Assembly: GCF_003952665.1 (NCBI RefSeq)
Contig: NZ_CP017946.1
Location: 1,116,001 to 1,180,000 of the forward strand
Source of the DNA: Bosea sp. Tri-49
Lineage (GTDB): Bacteria > Pseudomonadota > Alphaproteobacteria > Rhizobiales > Beijerinckiaceae
Reading direction: 5' to 3'
Length of the DNA: 64,000 bases
The notes under the pieces were generated by a model. The model saw only the letters and a program-made list of their open reading frames with translations, did no database searches and was not told where the DNA came from. A program made the translations under genes and the position numbers. Positions 45,726 through 55,860 of this stretch are shown here, one piece after another (position 1 is the first letter of the stretch; each line of letters starts with the position of its first letter).

Positions 45726-46112
45726 TCAGGCGGCGGCGATCACCTCGATCTCGACGAGCCAGTCTTCGCGCAGGGTCTGGACGACGATTGCGGTGGTCGG
45801 GATCGCGCGGCCGCCGAGAGCGGCGAGACGAGCGTTCTGATTGGCTTCGACGAAGCTGGCATCGCGCAGATAGCTGGTCAGGCGCACGATGTTGTCGACA
45901 CTCATGCTCGCCGAGGCGAGGATCGCGCGCAGGTTGTTCCAGATCAGCGTGAGCTGTTCATCGAGGGTCGCACCAGGCTTTCCGGCCTCGTCGAGCCCCA
46001 TCGTGCCGCTGACGAAGAGCAGCCGCTGCGGCGCGACCACCTCCATCGCGTGAGCGTAATCCGAGGTTGCCGGGTAGATGCCGCGGCTCGGATTGTGGGC
46101 GATCATCTGCAT
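45726..46112 (-). CDS. RidA family protein (reactive intermediate deaminase)
   Basis: A 128-residue YjgF/RidA-family trimeric protein that deaminates reactive enamine/imine intermediates from PLP enzymes. Conserved features include LLFVSGTMGLDEAGKPGA, the SVDNIVRLTSYLRD helix-strand and the terminal DWLVEIEVIAAA. The canonical arginine of archetypal RidA is not at the usual place I can point to, so it may belong to another Rid subgroup. The ATG at 46112 follows GAGGAGG. It reads toward the diguanylate cyclase gene, 108 bases apart. Confidence 0.85.
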   Translation of the reverse strand: MQMIAHNPSRGIYPATSDYAHAMEVVAPQRLLFVSGTMGLDEAGKPGATLDEQLTLIWNNLRAILASASMSVDNIVRLTSYLRDASFVEANQNARLAALGGRAIPTTAIVVQTLREDWLVEIEVIAAA

Positions 46113-46421
46113 GGTTTCCTCCTCGCCGTCGTTGGGCTGAACGTTGTCTGGTGAGGGAGTGTTATGGCTGGAGGAGGTTCCTGCAGTAGCGGAAAAGCGA
46201 AAGCCGCACGAAATACAGATGGCATTCCGCTTCGGCCGTCTGTGCGGCGGGGAGGTGGCGTTTTCGGCGAAACGGTATCAGGCCTTCACAAGGACGGCCC
46301 GCTTTCGCAGCGCGCGCGAATCGTCTTGTCGCGTCCTTGTCGCACCCGGCAGGAAGGCTATTCTGGTGCTGGGGAAGCGGGGCTTGCATCTGCGGATGCG
46401 TTCAACTTGAAAGAGATTGAT
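46113..46421. other. 310-base region without a supported gene
   Basis: Divergent promoters for the RidA gene and the secreted protein gene should lie here. One antisense frame (46162-46389) is open but has no ribosome site or family similarity. No repeat or clear -35/-10 pair was identified. Confidence 0.4.
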
Positions 46422-46814
46422 ATGCTGCTTTCCTTCAAGCGTTTCAGCGCGCTCGCCGCTTTTGCGGCCCTGTCCAGCGGCCAGGCTTTTGCCCAGAGTC
46501 AGGCCGATCAGCTCGCGATGGCCTACCAGGCCGGTCGCAACCAGCTCGGAATCCTGAGCTATTGCGCCGAGAAAGGCCATGTCGGCGCCGATGTCGTCGC
46601 GATCCAGGCCAAGGTACTGGCGCTGATTCCGCCGCCGGCCGACAAGAGCGCCGGCGATACCGCAGAAGCCGCCGGCAAGAAGGGCACGATCGCGATGATG
46701 GGCGTGACCCAGGATCTCGAGACGATCGCCAAGGCGCAGGGCGGCACCGTCGCGACCTATTGCAAGCAGATCGGCGACGTCGTGCTGAAGGCTGCCGCGT
46801 CGCTGCCCAAGTGA
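46422..46814 (+). CDS. Small secreted protein with two cysteines
   Basis: A 130-residue protein with a signal peptide (MLLSFKRFSALAAFAALSSG, cleavage near AFA|QSQ at 24). The mature part is about 105 helical residues with two cysteines (SYCAEKGHV; TYCKQIGD) that probably form a periplasmic disulfide. Similar short secreted alphaproteobacterial proteins are sometimes labelled pore-forming ESAT-6-like in databases; I cannot confirm that from sequence. The ATG at 46422 is preceded by AGAGATTGAT, a weak ribosome site. It is likely monocistronic. Confidence 0.7.
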   Translation: MLLSFKRFSALAAFAALSSGQAFAQSQADQLAMAYQAGRNQLGILSYCAEKGHVGADVVAIQAKVLALIPPPADKSAGDTAEAAGKKGTIAMMGVTQDLETIAKAQGGTVATYCKQIGDVVLKAAASLPK

Positions 46815-46922
46815 GCTTAGCAACGGCCGCTCCTGCCAGCTTTCGGCAGAGCACGGCTTGACCTCAACCACGATCGAGGTCGTATCGACCCGGCTCCCGC
46901 ATCTGCATTGAAGGAGCCGGGC

Positions 46923-47234
46923 ATGCCCGACCATCCGATCGTCAACATCAGCGTCATCACGCCGAAGCCTGAATGCTTCGCCGAGTTCATGAACTTGCAG
47001 CTCGCCCAGCACCATGCCTTGCGCGGCAAGGTCGATGGGTTGGTCGGCGGGCGATTGTTCCGTTCCCGCGAGGATCGCGACGTGGTGCTAGTGACGATGT
47101 TCGAATCCGAGGACGCGGCCCTGCGCTTCAGCCGCGACGAGCGTTTCACCAGCCATCTGGCACGCGTGCGCCCGCTGCTGGAACGCGCCGTGCCCGGCGC
47201 CTATGACGTGGCTTATGAGGTCGGCTCGCTCTGA
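46923..47234 (+). CDS. ABM-like dimeric ferredoxin-fold protein
   Basis: A 103-residue protein resembling the antibiotic biosynthesis monooxygenase (ABM) fold: VNISVITPKPECFAEFM, then a helix and DVVLVTMFESEDAALRF. These small proteins act as heme-degrading or quinone-modifying monooxygenases, or as binding proteins; the specific role here is not evident. The ATG at 46923 has AAGGAG six bases upstream. It lies 160 bases before rpsB, on the same strand, but rpsB probably has its own promoter. Confidence 0.65.
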   Translation: MPDHPIVNISVITPKPECFAEFMNLQLAQHHALRGKVDGLVGGRLFRSREDRDVVLVTMFESEDAALRFSRDERFTSHLARVRPLLERAVPGAYDVAYEVGSL

Positions 47235-47251
47235 CGAGCTGACCTGAAGTC

Positions 47252-47280
47252 TTGCATTCCGGCGCCACGGCGTGTAAGGC
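47252..47280 (+). promoter_or_regulatory. Candidate promoter for rpsB
   Basis: TTGCAT at 47252-47257 and TAAGGC at 47275-47280 are spaced 17 bases apart and would start a leader of about 110 bases before rpsB. Both boxes are only moderate matches, so this is a weak prediction. Confidence 0.35.
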
Positions 47281-47394
47281 GCGCCCTATCCCACATGGGG
47301 AGCATCACCTCGACACCGAGGCGTTCCGGTGACTGGTCAGCTTATGGCCGGCTCATTCGCTCCCCAGAGGCTCAACCGGAAGGACAAGAATACC

Positions 47395-48405
<1,011 letters not shown>

Positions 48406-48467
48406 TCTCCCGATTGCGACGCGTCATCGGCGTATCGCACTTCGATACCTGACTAAAGCCGAAGCAG

Positions 48468-48496
48468 CGCCGACGACCGGAAACGGAGCGTCGGCG
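48468..48496 (+). terminator. Candidate attenuator between rpsB and tsf
   Basis: CGCCGACG (48468-48475) and CGTCGGCG (48489-48496) form a perfect eight-base stem with a 13-base loop, followed by TTTG. It lies 63 bases after the rpsB stop, where partial termination or attenuation would set the S2 to EF-Ts ratio. The T-tract is short, so it may act only as a pause or processing site. Confidence 0.45.
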
Positions 48497-48575
48497 TTTG
48501 CCAATCCAGGCTTCGATTTTTCGACAGTGCGGTACGCCACCGGGCGAACGCCGCAAGACAGCAAGGACGACGCAA

Positions 48576-49499
48576 ATGGCTGCGATCACCGCCGGCATGG
48601 TGAAAGAACTCCGCGACAAGACCGGCGCGGGCATGATGGACTGCAAGACCGCGCTGTCGGCCACCGACGGCAACATGGAAGCCGCTATCGACTGGCTGCG
48701 CGCCAAGGGCCTGTCCAAGGCCGCCAAGAAGGCCGGCCGCGTCGCCGCCGAAGGCCTCGTCGCCGTTGCCGTGCGCGGCCATAGCGGCGTCGTCGTCGAG
48801 GTCAACTCCGAGACCGACTTCGTCGCCCGCAATCTCGAGTTCCAGGCTCTGGCCCGCACCATCGCCGATGTCGCGCTCGAGCGCGGCGGCGATGTCGAGG
48901 CGCTGGCCGCCCATCACTATCCGGGCGGCGGCACGGTCGCCGACGCGATCGCCAACGCCATCGCCACGATCGGCGAGAACATGACGCTGCGCCGCGTCGG
49001 CTCGGTTTCCGTCTCGGCCGGCGTGATCGGTTCCTATGTCCACGGCGCGGTCGCCGACGGGCTCGGCAAGATCGGCGTCATCGTCGGCCTGGAGACTGCC
49101 GGCAAGGGCGATGAGCTCACAGCGCTTGGCCGTCAGCTCGCCATGCACATCGCCGCGACCAACCCGGTGGCGCTCGACCTGGCTTCGGTCGATCCGGCGG
49201 TGCTGGAGCGCGAGAAGGCGATCCTGGCCGAGAAGAATGCCGGCAAGCCCGAGCACGTCCTCGCCAAGATCGTCGAGAGCGGGATGAAGAGCTACGCCAA
49301 GGAGTACTGCCTGCTCGAGCAGGGCTATATCCATGACGGCTCGAAGTCGGTCTCCCAGGTGCTGAAGGGGGCTGAAGGCAAGGTCGGCGGTCCGATCAAG
49401 CTCACCGGCTTCGCCCGCTTCGCGCTCGGCGAGGGCATCCAGAAGGAAGAGACCGACTTCGCCGCCGAAGTCGCGGCCGCTGGCGGCACGACGGGCTGA
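48576..49499 (+). CDS. tsf: Elongation factor Ts
   Basis: A 307-residue EF-Ts, the nucleotide exchange factor of EF-Tu. The N-terminal UBA-like domain has [20 protein letters not shown] and the core contains [18 protein letters not shown], the hallmark of EF-Ts, then the coiled-coil module and a C-terminal domain. The ATG at 48576 is preceded by AAGGACG. It is followed by a strong terminator, so pyrH is transcribed mainly from its own promoter. Confidence 0.97.
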   Translation: MAAITAGMVKELRDKTGAGMMDCKTALSATDGNMEAAIDWLRAKGLSKAAKKAGRVAAEGLVAVAVRGHSGVVVEVNSETDFVARNLEFQALARTIADVALERGGDVEALAAHHYPGGGTVADAIANAIATIGENMTLRRVGSVSVSAGVIGSYVHGAVADGLGKIGVIVGLETAGKGDELTALGRQLAMHIAATNPVALDLASVDPAVLEREKAILAEKNAGKPEHVLAKIVESGMKSYAKEYCLLEQGYIHDGSKSVSQVLKGAEGKVGGPIKLTGFARFALGEGIQKEETDFAAEVAAAGGTTG

Positions 49500-49524
49500 C
49501 AAGCTCGTTGATAGAGATGAGAAA

Positions 49525-49549
49525 GGCCGCGCCTGGCGCGGCCTTTTTT
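49525..49549 (+). terminator. Rho-independent terminator after tsf
   Basis: GGCCGCGCC (49525-49533) and GGCGCGGCC (49535-49543) make a nine-base perfect inverted repeat (with the inner pairs forming the loop), followed by six T residues. It ends the rpsB-tsf transcript. Confidence 0.9.
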
Positions 49550-49618
49550 GTAAGTAGGAAAGACCGGCCTGCCGATTCGGCTGCTGCCGGAGCATGGCGC
49601 AGGAAATGGAGAGCCCCG

Positions 49619-50326
49619 ATGAGACCTAAACGTGTTCTCGTGAAGCTCTCCGGCGAAGCCCTTGCAGGAACTGCAGGAAACGGCCTCGACGGCGCTACGC
49701 TGACAGCGCTCGCTGCCGACATTGCCCATGCCTCGCACGAGGGCGTCGAGATCGGCATCGTCGTCGGCGGCGGCAACTTCTTCCGCGGTGTGCAAGGCCT
49801 CAACAAAGGCCTCGACCGGACAACGGCCGATTCGATCGGCATGCTTGGCACGGTGATGAACGCGCTCGCACTAGAGCATTCTATCGAGGCGGCCGGCGCC
49901 CCGGCGCGCGCCATGTCGGCAGTACCGATGCCCTCGCTCTGCGAGAGCTATGCGCGCAAGCGGGCGCTCGACCATCTCAGCCACGGCAAGGTCGTCATTC
50001 TCGGCGGCGGCACCGGCAACCCCTATTTCACTACCGATACCGGCGCAGCGCTGCGTGCGGCCGAGCTCGACTGCAGCCATCTGCTCAAGGCAACGCAGGT
50101 CGATGGCGTCTACTCGGCCGATCCGAAAAAGGATCCACACGCGACCCGCTACGACACGCTGACCCATGAGGACGCGATCAGGCGCGATCTCAAGGTGATG
50201 GACACCGCCGCCTTCGCGCTGGCGCGCGATGCGGGCCTGACCATCGTGGTCTTCTCGATCGCGGAAAAGGGTGCGCTCGCGGCCGTGCTGCGCGGCGAGG
50301 GCAGGGCGACCTACGTCACGCCCTGA
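49619..50326 (+). CDS. pyrH: UMP kinase
   Basis: A 235-residue amino-acid-kinase-fold enzyme that phosphorylates UMP to UDP. Motifs are RVLVKLSGEALAG at the start, IVVGGGNFFRG, the nucleotide loop GGGTGNPYFTTDTGAALRA and DGVYSADPKKDP. It feeds pyrimidine nucleotide and cell-wall precursor synthesis and is often allosterically controlled by GTP and UTP. The ATG at 49619 has GGAGAG seven bases upstream. It is followed, four bases later, by a convergent VOC gene rather than frr. Confidence 0.96.
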   Translation: MRPKRVLVKLSGEALAGTAGNGLDGATLTALAADIAHASHEGVEIGIVVGGGNFFRGVQGLNKGLDRTTADSIGMLGTVMNALALEHSIEAAGAPARAMSAVPMPSLCESYARKRALDHLSHGKVVILGGGTGNPYFTTDTGAALRAAELDCSHLLKATQVDGVYSADPKKDPHATRYDTLTHEDAIRRDLKVMDTAAFALARDAGLTIVVFSIAEKGALAAVLRGEGRATYVTP

Positions 50327-50329
50327 CAG

Positions 50330-50743
50330 TCAGTAATTCGGCCAGTTGCCGGGCGTCATGATCTCCAGCAGGTGACCGTCGGGATCGCGGAAATAGATGC
50401 TGGTGCCGCCGCGATTCCAGGCCATCCGCCCCTCGATCGATACGCCCTGCTGCTCCAGCTGCGCTTCCCACGCGGCCAGTTCGTCGGCATCGACGGCGAA
50501 GCAAATGTGAAGCGGACCGTGGCCGTCATGCGGCGGGATGCTGCCGCGCTCCGAGGTCTGGGGTTCCACCGACGCGCCGCGCTGGAATAGCAGCAGGACG
50601 TTCTGCCCGCCGATGTCGTAGGCGAACAGCGTTCTGGTCCTGAGCATGGAGTTGAGGCCGAGCGTTCCCTCATAGAACTCCGCCGCGCGGTCGAGATCGT
50701 CGACATAGAGCGCGGTTTCGACGATGCGGTTCAGCCGGGGCAT
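50330..50743 (-). CDS. VOC-family (glyoxalase/extradiol-dioxygenase-like) protein
   Basis: A 137-residue vicinal-oxygen-chelate protein with two beta-alpha-beta-beta-beta modules: ETALYVDDLDRAAEFYEGTL and, at the end, TSIYFRDPDGHLLEIMTP, where the Glu and an early His/Glu would hold a metal. Members include glyoxalase I, fosfomycin and bleomycin resistance proteins; this one is not assigned. The ATG at 50743 is near a GGAGATTCG site. It interrupts the usual pyrH-frr pair on the opposite strand, with 4 bases to the pyrH stop. Confidence 0.85.
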   Translation of the reverse strand: MPRLNRIVETALYVDDLDRAAEFYEGTLGLNSMLRTRTLFAYDIGGQNVLLLFQRGASVEPQTSERGSIPPHDGHGPLHICFAVDADELAAWEAQLEQQGVSIEGRMAWNRGGTSIYFRDPDGHLLEIMTPGNWPNY

Positions 50744-50989
50744 GCGAATCTCCTGGCGACGGCGGCCGTTCGCATGGCCGCAAGATTGACCTAGGCATTG
50801 CTCCGGGTCTTGGCCAGCGCAGCAGCCGGTCTATTGACCGTGTGCAAGCGGTCGAGATCCGATTCCCCTTGCAGACCTGCCGGGGAAAATGCTGTTGACG
50901 CATAAATCCTTGACCATGGGGCGGGTGCTCGCCATGGTCGCGCGCATTTCCAGCTCTATCCAGCTGGTTTCGACAAGGTTTTGAAGACG

Positions 50990-51553
50990 ATGGCCCAAAT
51001 CACTTTCGATCTCGCCGCCCTCAACCGCCGCATGGACGGCGGCGTGCAGAAGTTCAAGAGCGACTTGGCTTCGCTTCGCACCGGCCGCGCCTCGGCCAAT
51101 GTGCTCGATCCGATCACGGTCGAGGCCTATGGCGCGCGCACGCCGCTGAGCCAGCTCGCCACCGTCAGCGTGCCCGAGCCGCGCCTGCTCTCGGTCCAGG
51201 TCTGGGACCGCAGCATGGTCCAGGCGGTCGAGAAGGCGATCCGCGAATCCGATCTCGGCCTCAATCCCCAGACCGAGGGGCAGGTGCTGCGCATCCGCAT
51301 TCCGGAGCTCAACGAGCAGCGCCGCAAGGAGATGGTCAAGGTCGCGCACAAATATGCCGAAGACGCCAAAGTGGCCGTCCGGCATGTGCGCCGCGACGGC
51401 ATGGACCTGATCAAGAAGCTGGAGAAGGACGGGCATATGCCCAAGGACGACGTCACCAAGCAGACCGATCTGGTCCAGAAGGCGACGGACAAGCATATCG
51501 GCGAGATCGATCAGGCTCTCGCCAACAAGGAAAAGGAAATCCTGCACGTCTGA
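50990..51553 (+). CDS. frr: Ribosome recycling factor
   Basis: A 187-residue RRF that splits post-termination ribosomes with EF-G. Landmarks are the helical [19 protein letters not shown], the [20 protein letters not shown] domain II and the C-terminal helix bundle ([22 protein letters not shown]). I chose the ATG at 50990; a TTG nine bases upstream is in frame but less likely. It precedes uppS by 65 bases and starts the uppS-cdsA-dxr-rseP transcript. Confidence 0.96.
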   Translation: MAQITFDLAALNRRMDGGVQKFKSDLASLRTGRASANVLDPITVEAYGARTPLSQLATVSVPEPRLLSVQVWDRSMVQAVEKAIRESDLGLNPQTEGQVLRIRIPELNEQRRKEMVKVAHKYAEDAKVAVRHVRRDGMDLIKKLEKDGHMPKDDVTKQTDLVQKATDKHIGEIDQALANKEKEILHV

Positions 51554-51618
51554 GTGCGTGGCGCGGTGCCGTCCTGTATCATCGACGCATGGGCTGTCGC
51601 CCTGAAGAGGCATTCTAA

Positions 51619-52380
51619 ATGTCAGATGGCCCGCGCCCGGCAGCGCCTGATCCGGCCCCCGCTCATGTCGCGATCATCATGGATGGGAATGGCCGCTGGG
51701 CGCAGATGCGTGGCCTGCCGCGCCAGGAGGGACACCGGCGCGGCCTCGAAGCCTTGCGGCGCACGGTCCGTAACGCAGCCGATCTCGGCATCCGGGTCCT
51801 GACGCTCTATTCGTTCTCGACCGAGAACTGGCGCCGGCCGATGGCCGAGGTCTCCTTCCTGCTGGGGCTACTGCGCCGGTTCGTCGAGAACGATCTCGCC
51901 GAATTGAACGAGGCGGGCGTACGCGTGCGCATCATCGGCAGTCGCGAGGATCTGGCTCCCGACCTGCGTGCCCTGGTCGAGCGCGCCGAGACCATGACGC
52001 AAGGCAATGTCGGATTGACCCTGGTCGTCGCCTTCAACTACGGCTCGCGCGACGAGATCACACGCATGGCGTGCAATCTTGCGCGGGACGTCGCGGCCGG
52101 TCGGCTCATGCCCGAGGCGGTCGATGAGGAGATGCTGGCGTCGCGTCTCGATACCGCCTCACTGCCGGATCCCGATCTGGTGATCCGCACCTCCGGCGAG
52201 ACCCGCATCTCGAACTTCCTGCTCTGGCAGGCGGCCTATGCCGAATTCGTGTTCACGCCGGTGCTCTGGCCGGATTTCGATCGCAAGGCACTCGAGGAGG
52301 CGTTGGCCGAATTCCATCGCCGCGAGCGCCGCTATGGCGGCGTCGGCCAGCCGGCCGAAGCCAAGGTAGGGGTCGCGTGA
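51619..52380 (+). CDS. uppS: Undecaprenyl diphosphate synthase
   Basis: A 253-residue cis-prenyltransferase that makes the C55 lipid carrier for peptidoglycan and lipopolysaccharide. The signature [14 protein letters not shown], the conserved [11 protein letters not shown] helix, [13 protein letters not shown] and [19 protein letters not shown] are intact. The ATG at 51619 has GAAGAGG eight bases upstream. Its stop overlaps the cdsA start by four bases (GTGA), so cdsA is translationally coupled. Confidence 0.96.
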   Translation: MSDGPRPAAPDPAPAHVAIIMDGNGRWAQMRGLPRQEGHRRGLEALRRTVRNAADLGIRVLTLYSFSTENWRRPMAEVSFLLGLLRRFVENDLAELNEAGVRVRIIGSREDLAPDLRALVERAETMTQGNVGLTLVVAFNYGSRDEITRMACNLARDVAAGRLMPEAVDEEMLASRLDTASLPDPDLVIRTSGETRISNFLLWQAAYAEFVFTPVLWPDFDRKALEEALAEFHRRERRYGGVGQPAEAKVGVA

Positions 52381-53195
52381 ATGAGACGGGCCCAAGAGCG
52401 GGCGCATCCGAGCTTCGCCTGCGGGTCATCTCGGCGCTGGTGCTTGCCGTGGTCATCCTCGGCGTCACTTTGCTCGGAGGCTGGCCCTTCCGCCTGATCT
52501 GGACGATCGTCGCCGGCGTCGTTGCCTATGAATGGCTCGCAATGGTCAGCCGCGGGAACGCGGTCGCCGGTGGGATCGGAGTCGGCCTCGCTGGACTCGC
52601 ACTCGGCTTCCTGCCGGTGAGTGGTGCAGCGCTCGCGGGCGTCGCGGCGTTCGCTGGCCTGATCGGCGCGGTCGTGACGACCCAGGCCGCCAACCAGCGC
52701 CTGCTCGAAGCTTGCGGTGTCGCCTACGCGCTCTGCTTTGCGCTGGTAACCCCGACGCTGCGCGATGCGCCCGAAATCGGGCTCGCTTTGATCATCTGGA
52801 CTTTCGCGGTGGTCTGGTTCACCGACATCGCCGCCTATTTCACCGGCCGGGCACTGGGCGGGCCGAAGCTGCTGCCGCGCGTCAGCCCGAAGAAGACCTG
52901 GTCGGGCGCGCTCGGCGGTGCCTTGGCTGGAACCCTGTGCGGCACCGCCGTTTGGGCGTTCTTCTTCCCGGGGCTGCCATCGGGTCTCTGGCCGGTGCTG
53001 GCCGTCTCGCTCGCCGCCTCGACGGCAAGTCAGGCGGGTGACCTGTTCGAATCGTCGATCAAGCGGCGTTTCGGCGCCAAGGATTCAAGCCATCTGATTC
53101 CCGGCCATGGCGGTTTCCTCGATCGGCTCGACGGCTATTGGGCCGTGCTAGTCTTCGCTGGCCTGCTGCTTTATCTGGCGCGCTTGGGACACTGA
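52377..53195 (+). CDS. cdsA: Phosphatidate cytidylyltransferase
   Basis: A 272-residue polytopic membrane enzyme that makes CDP-diacylglycerol, the precursor of all phospholipids. The C-terminal signature [20 protein letters not shown] and LDRLDG, plus [12 protein letters not shown], identify CdsA. About eight membrane segments are predicted. The start is a GTG at 52377 overlapping the uppS stop. It is followed by dxr seven bases later. Confidence 0.95.
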   Translation: MNETGPRAGASELRLRVISALVLAVVILGVTLLGGWPFRLIWTIVAGVVAYEWLAMVSRGNAVAGGIGVGLAGLALGFLPVSGAALAGVAAFAGLIGAVVTTQAANQRLLEACGVAYALCFALVTPTLRDAPEIGLALIIWTFAVVWFTDIAAYFTGRALGGPKLLPRVSPKKTWSGALGGALAGTLCGTAVWAFFFPGLPSGLWPVLAVSLAASTASQAGDLFESSIKRRFGAKDSSHLIPGHGGFLDRLDGYWAVLVFAGLLLYLARLGH

Positions 53196-53202
53196 TCATC
53201 CG

Positions 53203-54381
53203 ATGCGCCGCACCGTCACGATACTGGGAGCCACGGGCTCTATCGGCCGCTCGACGCGTGCCGTGATTGCCGAGAATCCGGAGCGGCTGCAGGTCGCTGC
53301 GCTCGTCGCTGGTCGCGATGCGGCGGGGCTGGCGCGGATTGCTCGTGAGACAGGCGCAAGCTTCGCGGCCGTTGCGGATGAAGGGCAGGGAAGGGAGCTC
53401 GCCGCGGCGCTAGCCGGTAGCGGCATCCGCTGCGGCGCCGGCCGGGAGGCGGTGCTCGAAGCAGTGGCGCAAGACAGCGACATCGTCGTCAGTGCCATCT
53501 CCGGAGCAGCCGGGCTGGAGGCGACCTTCGCCGCACTGAAACCGGGCCGTGTCGTTGCGCTTGCCAACAAGGAGAGCCTGGTCTGCGCCGGAGCTGCGGT
53601 GATGGCGCGGGCGAGGGCGGTCGGCGCCCGCATCCTGCCGCTCGATTCCGAGCACAACGCCTTGTTCCAGGTGCTCGGAGCCGAGTCGATCTCTGCGGTC
53701 CGCACCATGACGTTGACCGCCTCCGGCGGTCCGTTCCGAACCTGGTCGGCTGAGCGCATCGCCAGTGCAACGCCCGAGCAGGCACTGGCTCATCCGAATT
53801 ATGCGATGGGCGCCAAGATCACGATCGACTCGGCCAGCATGATGAACAAGGGCCTCGAGTTGATCGAAGCCTCGTTCCTGTTTGGGCTCGACGCCGATCA
53901 GCTCGAGGTGCTGGTCCATCCGCAGCAGATCGTGCACGGCCTCGTCACCTTCCGCGACGGCTCGGTCAGCGCCGGCATGGCGGTGCCGGACATGCGCGTG
54001 GCGGCAGCCCATTGCCTCGGAATCGACGGACGGTTCGATGCGCCGCCGACCCGCTTCCTCGATCTGGTCGCAGCCGGGCCGCTCGCCTTCGAACGGCCCG
54101 ATTTTGCCCGTTTCCCGGCGCTGGGTCTCGCCATCGCCGCTCTGGCTGAAGGCGGCGCGGCGCCGGCCGTGCTGAATGCTGCCAATGAGATTGCCGTCGA
54201 GGCCTTCCTCGACCGGCAGATCAGTTTTCCGGCGATTCCGGCGCTGGTCGAGGCCGTCTGCGCCCAAGGGGAGGCGACGTCGCAGCCCCCCGCCGATGTG
54301 GCCGAAGCCCTTGCCGTTGACCAAGATGCGAGAAACCGGACCCGCGCGCTCTTGTCCGGAGGCCGCTTCACTGTCACCTAG
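53203..54381 (+). CDS. dxr: 1-deoxy-D-xylulose-5-phosphate reductoisomerase
   Basis: A 392-residue DXR, second enzyme of the MEP isoprenoid pathway. The NADPH-binding loop is LGATGSIGRSTRAVI, then LANKESLVCAG, the metal and substrate block LPLDSEHNALFQ and the TASGGPFRTW flap, with NYAMGAKITIDSASMMNKGLE near the middle. Its product feeds the isopentenyl diphosphate used by UppS, whose gene lies two genes upstream. The ATG at 53203 lies just after the cdsA stop. It is followed by rseP. Confidence 0.96.
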   Translation: MRRTVTILGATGSIGRSTRAVIAENPERLQVAALVAGRDAAGLARIARETGASFAAVADEGQGRELAAALAGSGIRCGAGREAVLEAVAQDSDIVVSAISGAAGLEATFAALKPGRVVALANKESLVCAGAAVMARARAVGARILPLDSEHNALFQVLGAESISAVRTMTLTASGGPFRTWSAERIASATPEQALAHPNYAMGAKITIDSASMMNKGLELIEASFLFGLDADQLEVLVHPQQIVHGLVTFRDGSVSAGMAVPDMRVAAAHCLGIDGRFDAPPTRFLDLVAAGPLAFERPDFARFPALGLAIAALAEGGAAPAVLNAANEIAVEAFLDRQISFPAIPALVEAVCAQGEATSQPPADVAEALAVDQDARNRTRALLSGGRFTVT

Positions 54382-54403
54382 TGACTGAAGTCGGGAGAGT
54401 TTT

Positions 54404-55552
54404 ATGGATATCATCGGATCGGTCTGGCACGCGGGCAGCTTCCTGCTGGGCTATCTGTTGCCATTCCTGTTTGTCCTCACGCTCGTCGTATTCGTGCACG
54501 AACTCGGCCATTTCCTGGTCGGGCGCTGGTGCGGCGTCGATGTGAAGACGTTCTCGATCGGTTTCGGCCGCGAGCTGTTCGGCTTCAACGACCGGCACGG
54601 CACGCGCTGGCGCTTCGCGCTGATTCCGCTCGGCGGCTACGTCAAGTTTTCTGGAGATCTCGACGCCGCGAGCTCGACTGATACCGGTGCCCTCTCCGGC
54701 ATGAGCCGCGAGGAGCGCGAGCGGTCATTCCCGGCCCAGTCGATCGGAGAACGAGCGGCGATCGTTGCCGCGGGGCCGATTGCGAACTTCCTGCTCGCCA
54801 TCCTGATCTTTGGTGCAACGGCCTATTTCATGGGCAAGCCGACGCTGGCTCCGCGCGTCGACAGCGTTGCTGTTGGCGGGGCGGCGGCGCGCGCCGGCTT
54901 GCAATCCGGGGACCTGGTCCGCCTGGTCGATGGGCGTGCGATCAAGAGCTTCAGCGATCTTCAGCGCGCGATCTCGATCCGCCCTGGCGAAACCCTGCCC
55001 GTGACCGTTGATCGCGGGGGCGCCGCGATCGTCCTTTCGGTGACGCCCGATCTGGTCGAAACCTCATCGCCGCTCGGCAAGCAGAGGCTGGGGATCATTG
55101 GCGTGCAGGCATCGGCGAAGCCGGAGGATTGGTCGACCCAGCACTTCAGCCTAGGCGAATCCGTGCTGCTCGGCATGAGCGAGACCTGGTTCGTAGTCGA
55201 GCGGACCTATGACTACATAGCTAAGTTGATCAAGGGGAAGGAATCGACCGACCAGCTGTCGGGGCCGATCCGCATCGCCCAGGTCTCGGGCATCGTCGCC
55301 TCCAGCGGCGGCCTATTGGCGCTGATCAATCTGGCGGCACTGCTGTCGGTTTCGATCGGGCTGATGAATCTGTTCCCGGTGCCGATGCTCGATGGCGGCC
55401 ATCTGCTGTTTTATGCGATCGAAGCGCTACGCGGAAAACCGCTGAGCGAGCGAGCGCAGGAGATCGGCTTCCGACTCGGCCTGGGACTCGTCCTGATGTT
55501 GATGCTTTTCGTGACCTGGAACGACCTCGTCCATGTTCGTTCGCTGCTCTGA
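54404..55552 (+). CDS. rseP: Site-2 protease RseP (intramembrane metalloprotease)
   Basis: A 382-residue intramembrane zinc protease. The HExxH motif is VVFVHELGHFL (H32, E33, H36) in the first membrane segment, a PDZ domain occupies about 135-220, and the third zinc ligand is in NLFPVPMLDGGHL. It cleaves anti-sigma factors within the membrane in the envelope stress response and clears signal peptides. The ATG at 54404 has GGGAGAG seven bases upstream. It is followed, after 308 bases, by bamA. Confidence 0.95.
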   Translation: MDIIGSVWHAGSFLLGYLLPFLFVLTLVVFVHELGHFLVGRWCGVDVKTFSIGFGRELFGFNDRHGTRWRFALIPLGGYVKFSGDLDAASSTDTGALSGMSREERERSFPAQSIGERAAIVAAGPIANFLLAILIFGATAYFMGKPTLAPRVDSVAVGGAAARAGLQSGDLVRLVDGRAIKSFSDLQRAISIRPGETLPVTVDRGGAAIVLSVTPDLVETSSPLGKQRLGIIGVQASAKPEDWSTQHFSLGESVLLGMSETWFVVERTYDYIAKLIKGKESTDQLSGPIRIAQVSGIVASSGGLLALINLAALLSVSIGLMNLFPVPMLDGGHLLFYAIEALRGKPLSERAQEIGFRLGLGLVLMLMLFVTWNDLVHVRSLL

Positions 55553-55860
55553 CGCCGGGACTTTCGTTGCCGTTGCAAACTAGCTTGCACCGAGCTGACA
55601 ACGATCACCGCCAAGGCCATCCCGCGCCAGTGGATTATGGCTTTTTATGGCCCGTTTTCGTTGGATGGCTCGGTTTTTCGGGCAGTGCGCGTGACCTCCC
55701 GGCAACGACTCCCGCAAAAATCTTTTGTTAACGACAATGGCGGTTTGCACCCCGCGGGAAACTTTGTAGAAGCGTTTGGTCTTCAATGTCGCCGAGCCTC
55801 GCCCGTAGCGGGGTCCCCCTTACTCGGGGTGGCGACCCAAAGAATGGAATAGGCGACCCG
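55553..55860. other. Intergenic leader between rseP and bamA
   Basis: A 308-base gap, less GC-rich than the rest around 55630-55770 (for example TGGATTATGGCTTTTTATGG and AAATCTTTTGTTAACGAC). It should contain the bamA promoter, perhaps under envelope-stress control, but no convincing -35/-10 pair could be fixed. No supported coding frame was found. Confidence 0.5.

Noticed and set aside
46162-46389. Possible 75-codon minus-strand ORF near the RidA gene
   Set aside because: No ribosome site, no family similarity, and the region is needed for divergent promoters.
55786-55860. Upstream in-frame extension of bamA
   Set aside because: It would put about 25 residues before the signal peptide, with no such extension in BamA.
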